The notes under the pieces are model-generated. The model did no database searches. It was not told where the DNA came from and saw only the letters and a program-made list of their open reading frames with translations. 64,000 nucleotides of DNA from Benincasa hispida (lineage: Eukaryota > Streptophyta > Magnoliopsida > Cucurbitales > Cucurbitaceae). Shown here piece by piece: positions 21,140 through 32,369 of this stretch (within the stretch, counting starts at the first letter, position 1; each line of letters opens with the position of its first letter). The stretch covers positions 36,530,954 to 36,594,953 of the forward strand of contig NC_052354.1 of the NCBI RefSeq assembly GCF_009727055.1, given 5' to 3'. The position numbers were made by a program, and so were the translations under genes.

Positions 21140-21850
21140 AGCCAGTCGCTTTGATTGCTGTAAGAGCAGTTTAAGAGACAAGAGACTTCTGCATTCAATA
21201 GAAAAGAAGGAACCAACTTCCTACGTGGAATTCATTATAAGAGCACAAAAATACGTAAGTGCAGAGGAATTAATTAAGTCCAAAGAAATAGTCGGAGAAG
21301 AAAGAAACTACTCAGGTCAAGCAAGGGAAGGTAGTAAAAATAGGGACTTGAATCATAACCGCAAGAAGAACAGTTCAGACGACAGAGATCAAATAGGGGG
21401 ACGCTTAGGTATTAGGTTCGAAAGATACATGCTAACCACCACAACACTTAACCAAATTCTCATGGAAATAAGTCACGCAAATTTGCTTAAACCACCACCA
21501 AAGATGAGACTTGTCGAAAGAGACAAAGGGAAGTACTGTTTTTTCCATGAGGACTAGGGGCATTCTACCAGAGATTATTATTAGCTAAAAGATGAGATTG
21601 AAGCCTTATCTGTAACGAATATTTAAAGGAGCAGAGTAAAGACAACTCAAAACGAGCAAAGCCGAGACAAAAAAGATCCACAATGAGACAAGAAAATCAG
21701 AACAACCTTTAGAAGACCAACTTGGGGCAATTCAATCCGAGAAAGAAAGGCCAGGGCACATGAAGCATGGCATGAACCAGAAGTAAAAAGAATTTTCTCT
21801 TTACATACAGTCAAGCACGGACCCATCATCATGTTTTCTGATGAAGAAGC
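21140..21850 (+). pseudogene. Tat-like gypsy gag end and protease approach
   Basis: A 149-codon frame (21108-21557) includes, from about codon 11, a region typical of Tat-lineage gag: SLRDKRLLHSI, YVEFIIRAQKYVSAEEL, a basic linker, then PPPKMRLVERDKGKYCFFHED. After a stop the same protein continues in the next bases (HSTRDYYQLKDEIEAL, later RKARAHEAWHEPE and PIIMFSDEEA), which normally lies before the protease. The gag N-terminus is missing because LTR2 is fused here, and LTR B cuts the frame at 21851. This is probably the right half of the element whose LTR and primer site lie at 10045-10571. Confidence 0.7.
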
Positions 21851-22763
21851 TGTTGGGTTGATGTCCTAAATCTCGTAGGATCTTATAGTTTGTATTTGTA
21901 TTGTACAAACTTATTATTTATTTAGTAGAATACATGATGTTTTATTTCAAAATTACTTGCATTAACCACAAACTAATAAACTAACATCCAAGGTTATTTT
22001 ATAGCTTAAACATGTATGTAGAGATATACGAGTGGATCATGTTTAAGTGATAATCTAAATGGTCTGTAATAGATGGATAAGGTTGGATACCTTATCCTAG
22101 TGACACTACAAGTATGACCCGCTTTGTAGGTGTTACAATTGTTGTAAAGTGCTACAAATGATCTGATGCTGATCATTCATGTGGAGACATGTGAGTGGGA
22201 ATAGTCTATACAATAGAGTTTATATAAAATCGGACCACAAAATGTTTAGTTTCGTTATATAACGGCGTTCATAATAGAGACTTACATTTCACCAGGATGA
22301 CCATAGATAACATGACCTGAATCCTAAATGAGTTGTGAACTTATGCTTATGAGGGCGATCCTTTGATTTGTATGGGTGAGAGTAGCCAGATCGTTGACTC
22401 AATAAGCCTACCATTTTGGGGACTTGTCTGATCAGGGAGCTAGAAACACAACTACACAAGAAGAAATTCACTCATTCCCCGAGATCAGTGCAAGTAGATA
22501 AATTGCTCCTTTAAGGGCTAATTTCGGGGCTTGAACAATGTGGCGCCACACATTTTCCGAGCTCGAGAGGGGTTTATTTATAGTTGGACTATGATCTATT
22601 GCTCATTAGAAGGATCTATGGTACTTTAGGAGTTGAATGTAACTACAGAAACAAAACGGTTATTTTGGCCTAGCTTTACTTATGAGCAATTTGTGAAGGA
22701 TCATCGTACTGTTGATTGGTTATATCCAGTGGACACATAAATATATCTGTAATGTGAAGAGTG

Positions 22764-24737
22764 TGAAGGAAATTTCCAAAAAAAATCCTTTGAGAAAAAG
22801 TAAAGATCGTCTCAAATTCCATTTTTATTGAATATAAAGTTTTACAGTAAACAACAACAAGATATGCATTTACTTAAAATTACAGCATGCTTTAAAACAA
22901 ATACAAAGGGTTTCAGAAACCCTTACCTTTGAAGAACCATTTCTTCAAGAAATCCCTCGAACAAGCCACAAACGGAACTTCTTCTCCACGTGGATCTCCT
23001 TCTTCAAGAACAGACACCACCACTCAAGGACCCTCTGTATTCTCTTGGGACAGAGGATTCAAGTAAAAGTTGTGGGCTTTACTTGAATCCTTGGAAGAGG
23101 GAAAGAAGATGGAGAGGATGAGAGGGAAGTTTCTTCAGAGAACCTTTCTCTTGGAGATAACTCTTCTCTCTTGAGCCAATTAGGAAGTAGAATCATCTAC
23201 AACCAACTTGAATCCCATGTATAACTTGAGAGAATGAGGGAGGGAGTTATAACTCCTTCCCTTTTTATTAATTTCAATTAAATTAATAAAATAGAATATA
23301 CTTTATTATATATAGAGACTATATGTTATATCAAATATAACATATAGCCTATAGTTTTATATTGCATCAAATACAACATAAACTATAGATTTTATTCTTT
23401 CTCAACTATACATGACATTTAATATAAATCACATTTGTATTAAATCCACTTATATAAATCTCATTCATATAAATGATATTTGGATCATATCCAAATATTT
23501 AATTCCTCTCAATATAAATCATATTTATATTTAATTACATGGATCTCATTCATATAATTGGTATTTGAATCATATTCGAATTCCTCTCATATTACCTTAA
23601 ATTATAATGTATCAAATACAATATATTAATTATATCACATATATAATCAATTCTCTCAATTAATTTGAACACTTCAAATTAATCCAAAGATTAAATCTAA
23701 ATTAAATCATTGTTGAGCTATAGAGGGAACCTTATAAACCAGTAGATTGAAGCTCCAACGGTACTCGGATAATTAATTAAACTTTTTAATTAAATTACCC
23801 AACATCCATTAACTGCCGATCACTCCACTAAAAATCGACAGCTGCACTTTTACACTACAAATAAATTTCTATTTCCATTGGATATTTAATTAATAGTACA
23901 ATGTCCCTTCACAAATTACTCGTAAGTACAGCTTGGCCAAAGTATCGCTTTGCCCCTGTAGTTACATCTAACTCCTTAATTACCACTGATTCCTCTAAGG
24001 AACAATAATTCATAGTCCCACTATGACTAAGTCCCTCTCAGGCCAGGAGAGGGTGTGGCCACTATGTTCAAGACCCGGATTCAGCCCTTAAGGGAGTAAT
24101 TTATCTATTTGTCCTGCATCGGGGAAGGAGTGAATTCCGTCTTGTCTAACTGTGTTCTCGGCTCCCCAGTCAGATGAATCCCCAAAATGGTAGGCTTGTT
24201 GAGTTGACAATCTGGCCACTCTCACCCATACAAATCAAAAGACCACCTTCATCAACAGGAGTTCATAACTCACTTAGGATTTAGGTCATGTCACCTATGG
24301 TCATCCTAGTAAAATGTAAGTCTCTATTATTAACAGCATTATATATAGAGACTAATCATTTCGTAGTCCGATCTTATACAAACTCTTTGTATAGGATACC
24401 CCTGCTCACATGTCTCCACATGAATGATCAGGATCAAACCATTTGTAGCACTTTACAACACTTGTAACCCCTACAAAGCAGGTCATATCCGTAGTGTCAT
24501 CAGGATAAGGTACTCAACCTTATCCATCTACTGCAGACCGTTTAATTTATTATTTAAACAAGATCCACTTGTATGTCTCTACATACTTGTTTAAATTACA
24601 TGAAATAACCTCGGATCTTAGTTTATTGGATTGAGTATATGCTTATAAAATAACATTTATTTTATTAACAATAATATGTTTATACAAAGTTTACAAACTA
24701 CGAGATTACAAGGAGATTTAGGACACCATTCCCAACA
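22764..24737 (-). mobile_element. Solo LTR C with GAGTG target duplication
   Basis: It runs TGAAGGAAATTTCC ... CACCATTCCCAACA on the plus strand (1974 bp). It is flanked by GAGTG at 22759-22763 and again at 24738-24742. Outside these, LTR B reads straight through (...AATGTGAAGAGTG then CAGCTGTCG). C is a member of the same LTR family in the opposite orientation, so it inserted into its own relative. No internal sequence remains, meaning LTR-LTR recombination removed the body. Confidence 0.92.
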
Positions 24738-25565
24738 GAGTGCAGCTGTCGATCTTTAATGGAGTTCCGGATAGTTAACGGATGGTGAATAATTTTGTTA
24801 AAGAGCTTAATTAATTATTCACGTATCGTTAGAGCTTCAAGCTACAGGTCTATGAGGTCCCCTTGGTAGCTCAATGGGACTAAATAAGAATCAGTATTTA
24901 GATTAATTTGAATTGTTCAAATTAGTTGAGGGAATTGATAATATATGATATAATTAAGATATTTTAATTATATGTGATATAATTATTATAATGTATTTGA
25001 TACATTATATTATTTGTGAGAGGAAGCAAATATTTGAATATGATTCAAAAGTTGATTATATGAATTAGATTCATAATTGTTAAAGTTAATATAAATGTGA
25101 TTTATATTAATGCCATATGTGAAAAGAAAGAAACTATAGGTTATATTGTATATGATACAATATTAAAACTATAGGTTTCATGTTATATTTGATTTATTAA
25201 ACATATAGTTTAATATATATATATTATATGATAAGTTGATTATCATATTTATATATATATTAAATGATAATTTAAATAAATTAATTTTATTAATTTTTAT
25301 TTTTAAAATTAATTTAAATTAAATTAGGGAGGGAGTTAACTCCCCCTCTTTTCTCTCCACTCATGTAAGTGGGTGGTTTTTTGGATATTGATTATCTTTA
25401 ACCTATGAGAGGAAAGAGATAGAATAAGAACGAAAAGAGATAGAATAAGAATGTTGTTTTATAGAGAAAGGTTCTCTGAATTCTTCTCCTATTTCTTCAT
25501 CTAAAACTTTCATTCTCCTCCCTTCCCTCAATCCAAATTAGCTAGAGCCTACCACTATTGGGTTC

Positions 25566-25800
25566 TGTTACGGAATCGACAATTAAAGAACACAAAAAGA
25601 AACGTAGAGATAGAGAAGATCGACACACAGATATACGTGGTTCACTAACAGTGTGTTAACTACGTCCACGTGCAGAGGGGGAATAGTATTATTAGAGAGA
25701 ATGTTTTTAGAAAATTACATCATAATGGCGCCTCTAGGTTAGAGATTTTATATAGCGCACTACTCTAGACCCCCGTACTTGGTTGTTCGAAGCACCAACA
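25566..25800. repeat. Possible LTR-type insertion within LTR B
   Basis: TGTTACGGAATCGACAATT ... GAAGCACCAACA has TG...CA ends and holds the phrase ACGTGGTTCAC...ACGTCCACG common in plant LTRs. LTR E has no such segment at the matching place. I could not read a target duplication, so it could also be ordinary divergence. Confidence 0.35.
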
Positions 25801-26099
25801 AACAGATTCAAGGCATTTCAACCGGTTCTCTACCTGAGAATACCGAGGTCTCCAATTGGTGGTGTCCCAATTGGCCAGTTCATGATTTGCAGATCGAAGA
25901 ATTTCTTGAATTTCTTGAAGAAGGTCTTCAAAGGTAAAGTTTCATGAAACTCTAAACTTTTTGTTGTTGAGCATGTTGTAGTTAATTTTATAATTGCATA
26001 ATCTGTTTGTTTATTATGTAAAATTTCTTTCTCTGTAAAAATGAGAATTGGGACGTTCCCACTTCCGCTCAAAGGCCCTTCAATATGGGATCCTTCAAT

Positions 26100-26111
26100 T
26101 GATATCAAAGT
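26100..26111 (+). other. Degenerate primer-binding site of copia element B
   Basis: TGATATCAAAGT against the canonical TGGTATCAGAGC, three bases after the LTR end. It aligns with the better preserved site of LTR E at 37266. Confidence 0.6.
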
Positions 26112-28292
26112 CATTGGTTATGATCCCAAATTCATTTTTTTAATTAAATTTTACAGTGTTGGTGGGTTTTTCATTTCTGTATTTTGTTCATGATTCATGT
26201 GATGAATGGCCTTGTAATGAATGTGGTTTTGTTGATGGATGTTTCAGGATAGGATACTTAGTTGTAAGGCTTTATTCTTTTACAAAAGGGTATGTAAAGG
26301 CCCCTATTTTGGTCATAATTATGTGCAATAGAGTCTGTATTTGAGTGTCCTTGTGTTGTTCATGGCTTTTTTTTTTTTCCGATGTGGATCTGGAGAAAAT
26401 GGGACCTTTTCCGATGAAATTTCAATGGAGTTTGACGCTTTTCAGAAGGGACTGTCTCGCAGCATTGCAATGCTGTGCCCTAAGGTTGCAACGTAAGAAT
26501 AGCATTGCGTCCTTTCCATAGCGTTGCAACGCTGGGTACAATGCTGCGATGCAGAAAGAAGCAACCGATTCTGGTCTGGTTCGGTTCGTGGTTCACCATG
26601 TACGACCACGATTCAGTCACTTTAGGTAGTTTGGGTTTGGTTCGATGGCTGGTTGGTCCGGTTCGAGCGATTCAAGGATTTGTTCGCTTGTATTTGAACC
26701 GATGACTCTTATTCTTGTAATAATTAGCTTTTAAATTCATTTTAGGTGTTCTATCCCGGTCCATTAACTGTTAGTTTTAAATATACATGTGATGTATGTT
26801 TTTCTTTCTTATATGTCATATTATATGTCATGTAGAATTAAAACCCACCATAGGTTATACATTTATATTCATGCATCATTTTAATTATAAGTGTTATAAT
26901 ATATGTATATGCATGATTTGAATTATATAGCATGCTCATTCATCATATAGTATAAGTATTATAGTATATGTATGCATGCACTTATAGCATATCCATACAT
27001 CATTTATATTATAATTGTTATAATATATGGTGGAATAAATGTATGGATGTATGCTATAGTTTGATTTATTACTTTATTATATTATTTTCGTATATGTTAG
27101 TAATGAATTGAGATTGCATGAAGCATGACACTACCTTAGGTTAATTTAGTCAAACATGCAATGAATGTTTTAATGGTTTCATTTATTTATAATTGTTATA
27201 ACTAAATGAAATTAGAATTAAAATCAATAATTAAGAGTTGCATGCATACCTTAGGTTATAACCATCTTTTAAAATTGGTTTTAAACATGATTGAGATAGA
27301 CCTAAGATCACATTTCTAATAAAATTAGAAATCTTATTTTAATTTTTTAATTAGTTTAATAGGATTAAATTGATTGTTAATAAAAGATTAAATATATGAC
27401 AAATGTATCTATAAGAAATCTTTTGTCTAAGGGGGGTTTCTGTCTAGGCCGAGGTACTTAAGATGATGGAAACGTCGCACCCTTACCTGGAAACCCACCT
27501 GGAAAGGTAAATTAGATAGATTTGTCACATGCATGCGAGTTTGATTGAAGTTTATTAAAGAGTTTAATGGATCTTAATCAAAATTTTTTAACTATCCAAA
27601 GACAAGTGTTGTTTTTGGACAAATTAAACAATCACTTAGTTAAAAATCAGTACCCGGATTTTTTCAAGTTAATTAACCCTAGGTAAAACGCTCAGTGGGA
27701 GGAAAATGGAATATATTATACTTCATTTTATCCTCTTCACATTTCTCTCTAAAAGTTCACATCGTGAGATCTATACTCGGCCTCAAGGCACCATGGGTGT
27801 CCGACTATGGGTGGCATTTGTATAGATCAATATCAAGGTGAATGGAAAGAGTGTTTATAGTAAGTAGGAGCGGGGACGTGTAACGACGCATCCTTTGGTC
27901 TCTCTCATTAGGTTGAAGTAAAGTTTCATGTCCCAATCGATTTTTCCCTACGGCTGGCTCATTGGGGCAGAACTCTAGACCTAAAATGAGGGTTTACACT
28001 TACAAGAATTATTAAGTAAGTTAACAAATTATGGACAGAACAATGGTGACTGTTAGTTGCAGTGACAAGGTGTTGTTTCTGTCTAATAGTTGAGAATGTC
28101 TCATTTCAGTGAAGGGGCACTTGATCACCCTATAGTGACTTTTGTCTTGCCTCACTGAAACATAATTGCAAAATAGATGTCATTAGGGTACATTAAACTA
28201 TTTTGCTAAAAACTGATTGGTTATCTTAATGGTTTAATGCAAGTAAGCTAATTATAAATAATTTGTATGGTTTCAGCAAATTTTTTATTTTA
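26112..28292 (+). other. Long non-coding leader of copia element B, with palindromic words
   Basis: About 2.2 kb between primer site and gag with no supported protein. It contains the perfect 16-bp palindrome CAGCATTGCAATGCTG (26460-26475) and AGCGTTGCAACGCT (26520-26533), a TCTGTCTAGGCCGAGGTACTT block near 27435, and CACTGAAATGAGACA-type inverted words near 28090-28160. A related leader in the opposite orientation lies at 38850-40834 and keeps the same order of landmarks, so the leader is an old part of the family. Confidence 0.6.
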
Positions 28293-29242
28293 ATGGCTAC
28301 CGCTACTCTAAACTTGTTTGCCGCTGATAAATTAACTGGCGAAAACTATACATCTTGGAAAAATACGATCAACATGATTTTGATCATTGATGATCTTCGA
28401 TTCATCCTGATGGAGAATTGTCCTCCCATTCTTGCTCCAAATGCTCCTCGAAACATTTGAGAAGCGTAGAAGCACTGGACAAGGGCGAACGAAAAGACCC
28501 GAGCGTGTATCTTGGCTAGTCTTACAGAAGTCTTGACCAAGAAGCATGAGCCCATGCTCACGACCCGTGAGATTATGGAGTCCTTGAGAGGAATGTTTGG
28601 ACAACCGTCTGAACAACTCAAACATGACGCTTTGAAACACATCTTCAATGGCCATATGCAAGAAGGGGCATCTGTTCGGGACCATGTTCTCAACATGATG
28701 GTCCATTTCAACGTGGCGGAGATGAATGAGTCTAGCATCGATGAAGCCAGTCAGGTTAGCTTTATTTTGGAATCTTTACCTGAAAGTTTCCTCCACTTTC
28801 GTAGCAATACAACTTGACCACCTTGTTCAATGAGCTACATACCTTCCAATTCTTGCATAAAAATACGGACAAGAAAGATAAGGCAAATGTTGCTTCATCT
28901 TTCAAGAAGTTCCATAGAGGTTTGACCTATGGAACTAAGTCTGTAACTTCTTTCCCTAGCACCAAAAAGTGGAAGAAGAAGAAAGGTGGGAAGGGGAAAG
29001 CTAACCCTGCAGTTGCTGCACAAGGAGGCAGAAGGCCAGTCAAGACTGCAAAGGCAATTTGTTTCCATTGTAACCAAGATGGGCATTGGAAGATGAACTG
29101 CCCCAAATACTTGGCAGGAAAGAAGAAGACTAAGCAAGACAAATATGATTTACTTGTATTGGAAACCTGCTTAGTGAAGAATGATGATTCTTCCTGGATT
29201 ATAGATTTTGGGGCCACTAACCACGTTTGTTCTTCATTTTAG
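28293..29242 (+). pseudogene. Copia gag and start of protease, element B
   Basis: Gag starts at the ATG 28293-28295 (MATATLNLFAADKL, then ENYTSWKNTINMIL), the copia gag N-terminus. There is a stop at about 28458, then the frame resumes (LTTREIMESLRGMFG, LPESFLHFRSN) up to 28817, and a further shift leads to 28814-29242. That last part has a lysine-rich stretch, the zinc knuckle CFHCNQDGHWKMNC (intact CX2CX4HX4C) and the protease start WIIDFGATNHVC. The protease motif should be D-S-G or D-T-G; here it is D-F-G, which would inactivate it. Confidence 0.78.
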
Positions 29243-29421
29243 AGAATTAGTTTCTGGCGGCAACTAAATGCTAGTGAGATGACGATGCGGGTCGGAATTG
29301 GGCACGTCGTCTCGGCTGTGGTAGTGGAAGGTCTCCGGTTGACTTTACAAAACAAATTTCTTATTTTAGAAAATGTATATGTAGTTCTTGATTTAAAAAG
29401 GAACCTTGATCTGTAAAGTGT

Positions 29422-30260
29422 TTGCTTGAACAAAGATATGTTATCAACTTCAATGTTAATAAAATGTTTATTTCCAAAAATGGTGTTGATATTTGTTCTG
29501 CAAAACTGGAAAACAACCTTTATGTGCTAAGACCGTTAGCTACTAAGACACTCCATAACACTGAAGAAAATGCCCAACTTTGGCATCTGAGACTAGGACA
29601 CATCAATCTCAATAAGTTTGAGAGATTGGTGAAGGGTGGACTTCTAAGTGAGTTAGAAGAAAATTCTTTACCTGTGTGTGAGTCTTTCCTTGAAGGCAAA
29701 ACGACTAAAAGACTTTTTACTGGAAAAGGTCACAGGGCCAAAGAACCTCTAGAGCTAGCATATTCAGACCTTTGTGGTCCGATGAATATCAAAGCTAAGG
29801 GAGGTTATGAATATTTCATCACCTTTACTGATGATTATTTAAGATATGAGTACGTTTATTTAATGCAACATAAGTCTAAATCATTTGAAAAGTTCAAAGA
29901 ATTCAAGGTTGAAGTTGAAAATGCATTAAACAAAACGATTAAGATATTTAGATCTGATCGAGGTGAAAAGTTTATGGATTTATCATTCCAGAACTATTTG
30001 ATAGAATGTGGGATAGTATCTCAACTTTTAGCACCTGGTACACCTCAGTAGAATGGTGTATCAGAAAGTAAAAATCGAACCCTATTAGTCATGGTTCGGT
30101 CTCTGATGAGTAATGCTTCCTTACCTGACTCATTTTTGGGTTATGTAGTAGAGACTACAACGTACATCCTGAACTGTGTTCCATCCAAGAATGTTGCTAG
30201 GAAACCTTTGGAATTATCGAATGGTCATAAAGTTAGTTTACGTCATTTCAGAATCTAGGT
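29422..30260 (+). pseudogene. Copia integrase, element B
   Basis: The frame 29422-30051 has the pre-integrase region (LWHLRLGHINLNKF...) and the integrase core, with D in YSDLCGPM and D in FRSDRGEKF. A TAG stop falls directly before NGVSESKNRT, which carries the third catalytic residue, E. The zinc-binding pair is damaged: VCESFLEGK has one cysteine where two are usual (CX2C). Bases 30052-30260 continue the core end in the same frame (SLMSNASLPDSFLG). So the domain is nearly complete but stopped. Confidence 0.78.
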
Positions 30261-30272
30261 TGCCCAACATAT

Positions 30273-30791
30273 GTGCTTGAGGCAAATCCAAAAAAACTGG
30301 AACCTCGTTCAAAATTGTACCTATTTGTAGGCTACCCCAAAGGAATGAGAGGTGGTTACTTCTTCGATCCTAAAGAAAACAAAGTATTTGTGTCTAGAAA
30401 TGTTACTTTTCTTGAAGAATACCACATAAGGGAGCACAGACCCCACAGTAAGATTGTGTTGAATGAACTTTCCAAAGAAAATATTGAACTTTCAACAAGA
30501 GTTGTTGAAGAACCCAATTCCTCAATAAGAGTAATTGAACTTGGGTCATCTAGTGGGTCAAATCCACCTCAAGTGTTGAGGGAACCTCAATGCAGTGGAA
30601 AGGTTGTAAACCCATCTATTCGTTACATTGGTTTAACTGAAATCCTAGCTATAGTAGCTGACGGAAATGCTGAGGATCCATTGTCTTACAAGAAGGCAAT
30701 GGAGAATGTTGACAAAGATGAGTGAATCAAAGCTATGAATCTCAAAATGGAATGGATGTACTTCAATTCTGTTTTGGATCTTGTAGATCTA
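30273..30791 (+). pseudogene. Copia integrase C-terminus and linker to reverse transcriptase, element B
   Basis: The 150-codon frame has SKLYLFVGYPKGMRGGYFFD and KVFVSRNVTFLEE, standard for the region after the copia integrase core. It ends in the acidic linker and EDPLSYKKAMENVDKDE, the entry to reverse transcriptase. Bases 30726-30791 add the next reverse-transcriptase residues after a stop, then a gypsy LTR begins. Confidence 0.72.
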
Positions 30792-32250
30792 TGATAACTT
30801 GGAGAAATACAAGTTATTTGTACCACATTTTTAGGATATGCGGCAATAGGTAGGAAGAAAATGCACTAGTTATGGCTAAATTGATATAAAAAAGCAAATT
30901 TTTATAAAGATATCAAAAACACACCCATTGATCGCAAAAGAATGTCAAAGTCTATGTTTTGCAGGAAAAATAGGAATTATCACATGCGACAATCCTTCAA
31001 GGAAAGATGCGAACAACACATGCCTCGGGATTTCTAAAATCGTACAACAGATACTCTGACGTACGTCCTGATCATTGACCATGATACAATGCTGACATTC
31101 TCACCTACCTCGACAAATGATAGCAACCAATCAGAGTGAAACTATCAAGGCAGACAAGTGCATGGCTCTATAAATAGAGCCTCAGCACAACAAAGTGATG
31201 TATAGCAAACAAGATCAGAAAGCCTAAATTTTTCAGGGAACCTTCTTTTCCAAAACTCTAAATCCCCATATAGAAGACCACCGGAGGATTTACCTGAGAA
31301 GGAAGTTCACCAATCCACTCCATGAGTCATATCACGCTAGCAGGATTTCATCATCAATCCATTTTGTCAAGAGATTGACATTAAATCTTGCAACCACTCC
31401 ATTATCTCTGTATTATCGTTTTGTAAAACATTCTTAACTAAAATATTAGTTAACTTTGTATCTGAACGATTTACTAATTCGATATTATCATCATGTTCAT
31501 CTCTATCCTTATCCATGTTCATCCATCTTTCATTTCCTTGCTCATGAGTCACTAAACCCCCAGGGTATGGGGGAAGGTTAATCGAATGACTTGATCTATG
31601 CCGTGAGAGGTTATCGAGTTTGCTTAACATGTGTTTAGAAAAATACTCACTTGTGAAAGCAGAGTTAACTATGATAATCAACTTCTTGAAAGAGAAAGGT
31701 GATAGAACTTGTTAAGCAAAGCAAGAAGTACTTCTAGAGATAGAAATAACCTTGCGTTCTACAACACTTCCCTTTTTCACATCATAGAGATATGATTAGT
31801 GCGACAACCACCGAAAGGTGTAAGCCAATGGGAAGTAAGAACCTCGACCACATCTCTTGTATGGATTAATGATTTCCAAATAGCCTTCCCCTTAACCCAT
31901 TCATCTTCATAGATTCTGTCCAAAAAGTTGCCACATTGCTCATTCGCTTACATCTAGCATTTATTAAGCTTTTTGAGACATCGCCTTTTATTAACGCATT
32001 TTCATTATCGCATTACCAAAATTAACGCATCTTTATTATCATCGCATGATTCATCACTTTACAACACTATCGCAATCAAATCCCCATGTTCAACCTTAGG
32101 CCATATTAAGACACTTGTTGCTAGGTTATACTTTGCTTATCAACGAGAAAACTTTTGATCAACGCATGACTCTTGAACTATTTGCACATAATCATTACCA
32201 CATACTCTCATTATTTTCAAGAATAACGCATCCGTTTACGAAACCAAGCA
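30792..32250 (+). repeat. 5' LTR of the Athila-like element
   Basis: It starts TGATAACTTGG and ends near ACCAAGCA, with a primer site a few bases on. There is no partner LTR in the window. It contains many short TATCGCA / ACGCAT words near 31975-32240. A 104-codon minus-strand open frame at 31367-31681 shows no domain and is likely chance. Confidence 0.6.
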
Positions 32251-32256
32251 AGTTTT

Positions 32257-32274
32257 TGGCGCCATTGTCGGGGA
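32257..32274 (+). other. Primer-binding site TGGCGCCATTGTCGGGGA
   Basis: This closely resembles the TGGCGCCGTTGCCGGGGA site used by Athila-type elements, usually assigned to tRNA-Asp. Confidence 0.75.
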
Positions 32275-32369
32275 TTTGCAAAAGCGAGTAAGTATTGATA
32301 TTGTTTGTGAATTTATGCAGGACTTTCTCTCTGGAGTACGACAAGCTTGGGCGAAGAGATGCTGACAGT

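Larger units (their letters stand above)
21851..26097 (+). repeat. 5' LTR of copia element B, interrupted by solo LTR C
   Basis: It starts TGTTGGGTTGATGTCC and ends ...GGGATCCTTCA just before the primer site, the same TG...CCTTCA ends as LTR E. Without the C insertion it is about 2.27 kb. The family landmarks (ATAAGGTTGGATACCTTAT, GTAAAGTGCTACAAA, GACCTGAATCCTAA, TGGCGCCACAC) are all recognisable. It inserted into the Tat-like gag-protease region. Confidence 0.8.
21851..30791 (+). mobile_element. Ty1/copia element B, long leader, truncated at reverse transcriptase
   Basis: The order is 5' LTR (21851-26097, including solo LTR C), primer site, 2.2 kb leader, gag, zinc knuckle, protease, integrase, and the linker to reverse transcriptase. 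At 30792 a gypsy LTR begins in the middle of the reverse-transcriptase start (after a VLDLVDL-like motif). The 3' half was not found in the window. Multiple stops and frameshifts show decay. Confidence 0.8.

Noticed and set aside
21846..21850. GAAGC as proven target duplication of copia element B
   Set aside because: The 3' end of the element is missing, so there is nothing to compare with.
28332..28738. Minus-strand open frames of 124 and 130 codons
   Set aside because: They overlap the copia gag on the plus strand, which has clear gag motifs.
30787..30791. ATCTA as proven target duplication of the Athila-like element
   Set aside because: The right-hand copy is not in the window, so it cannot be confirmed.
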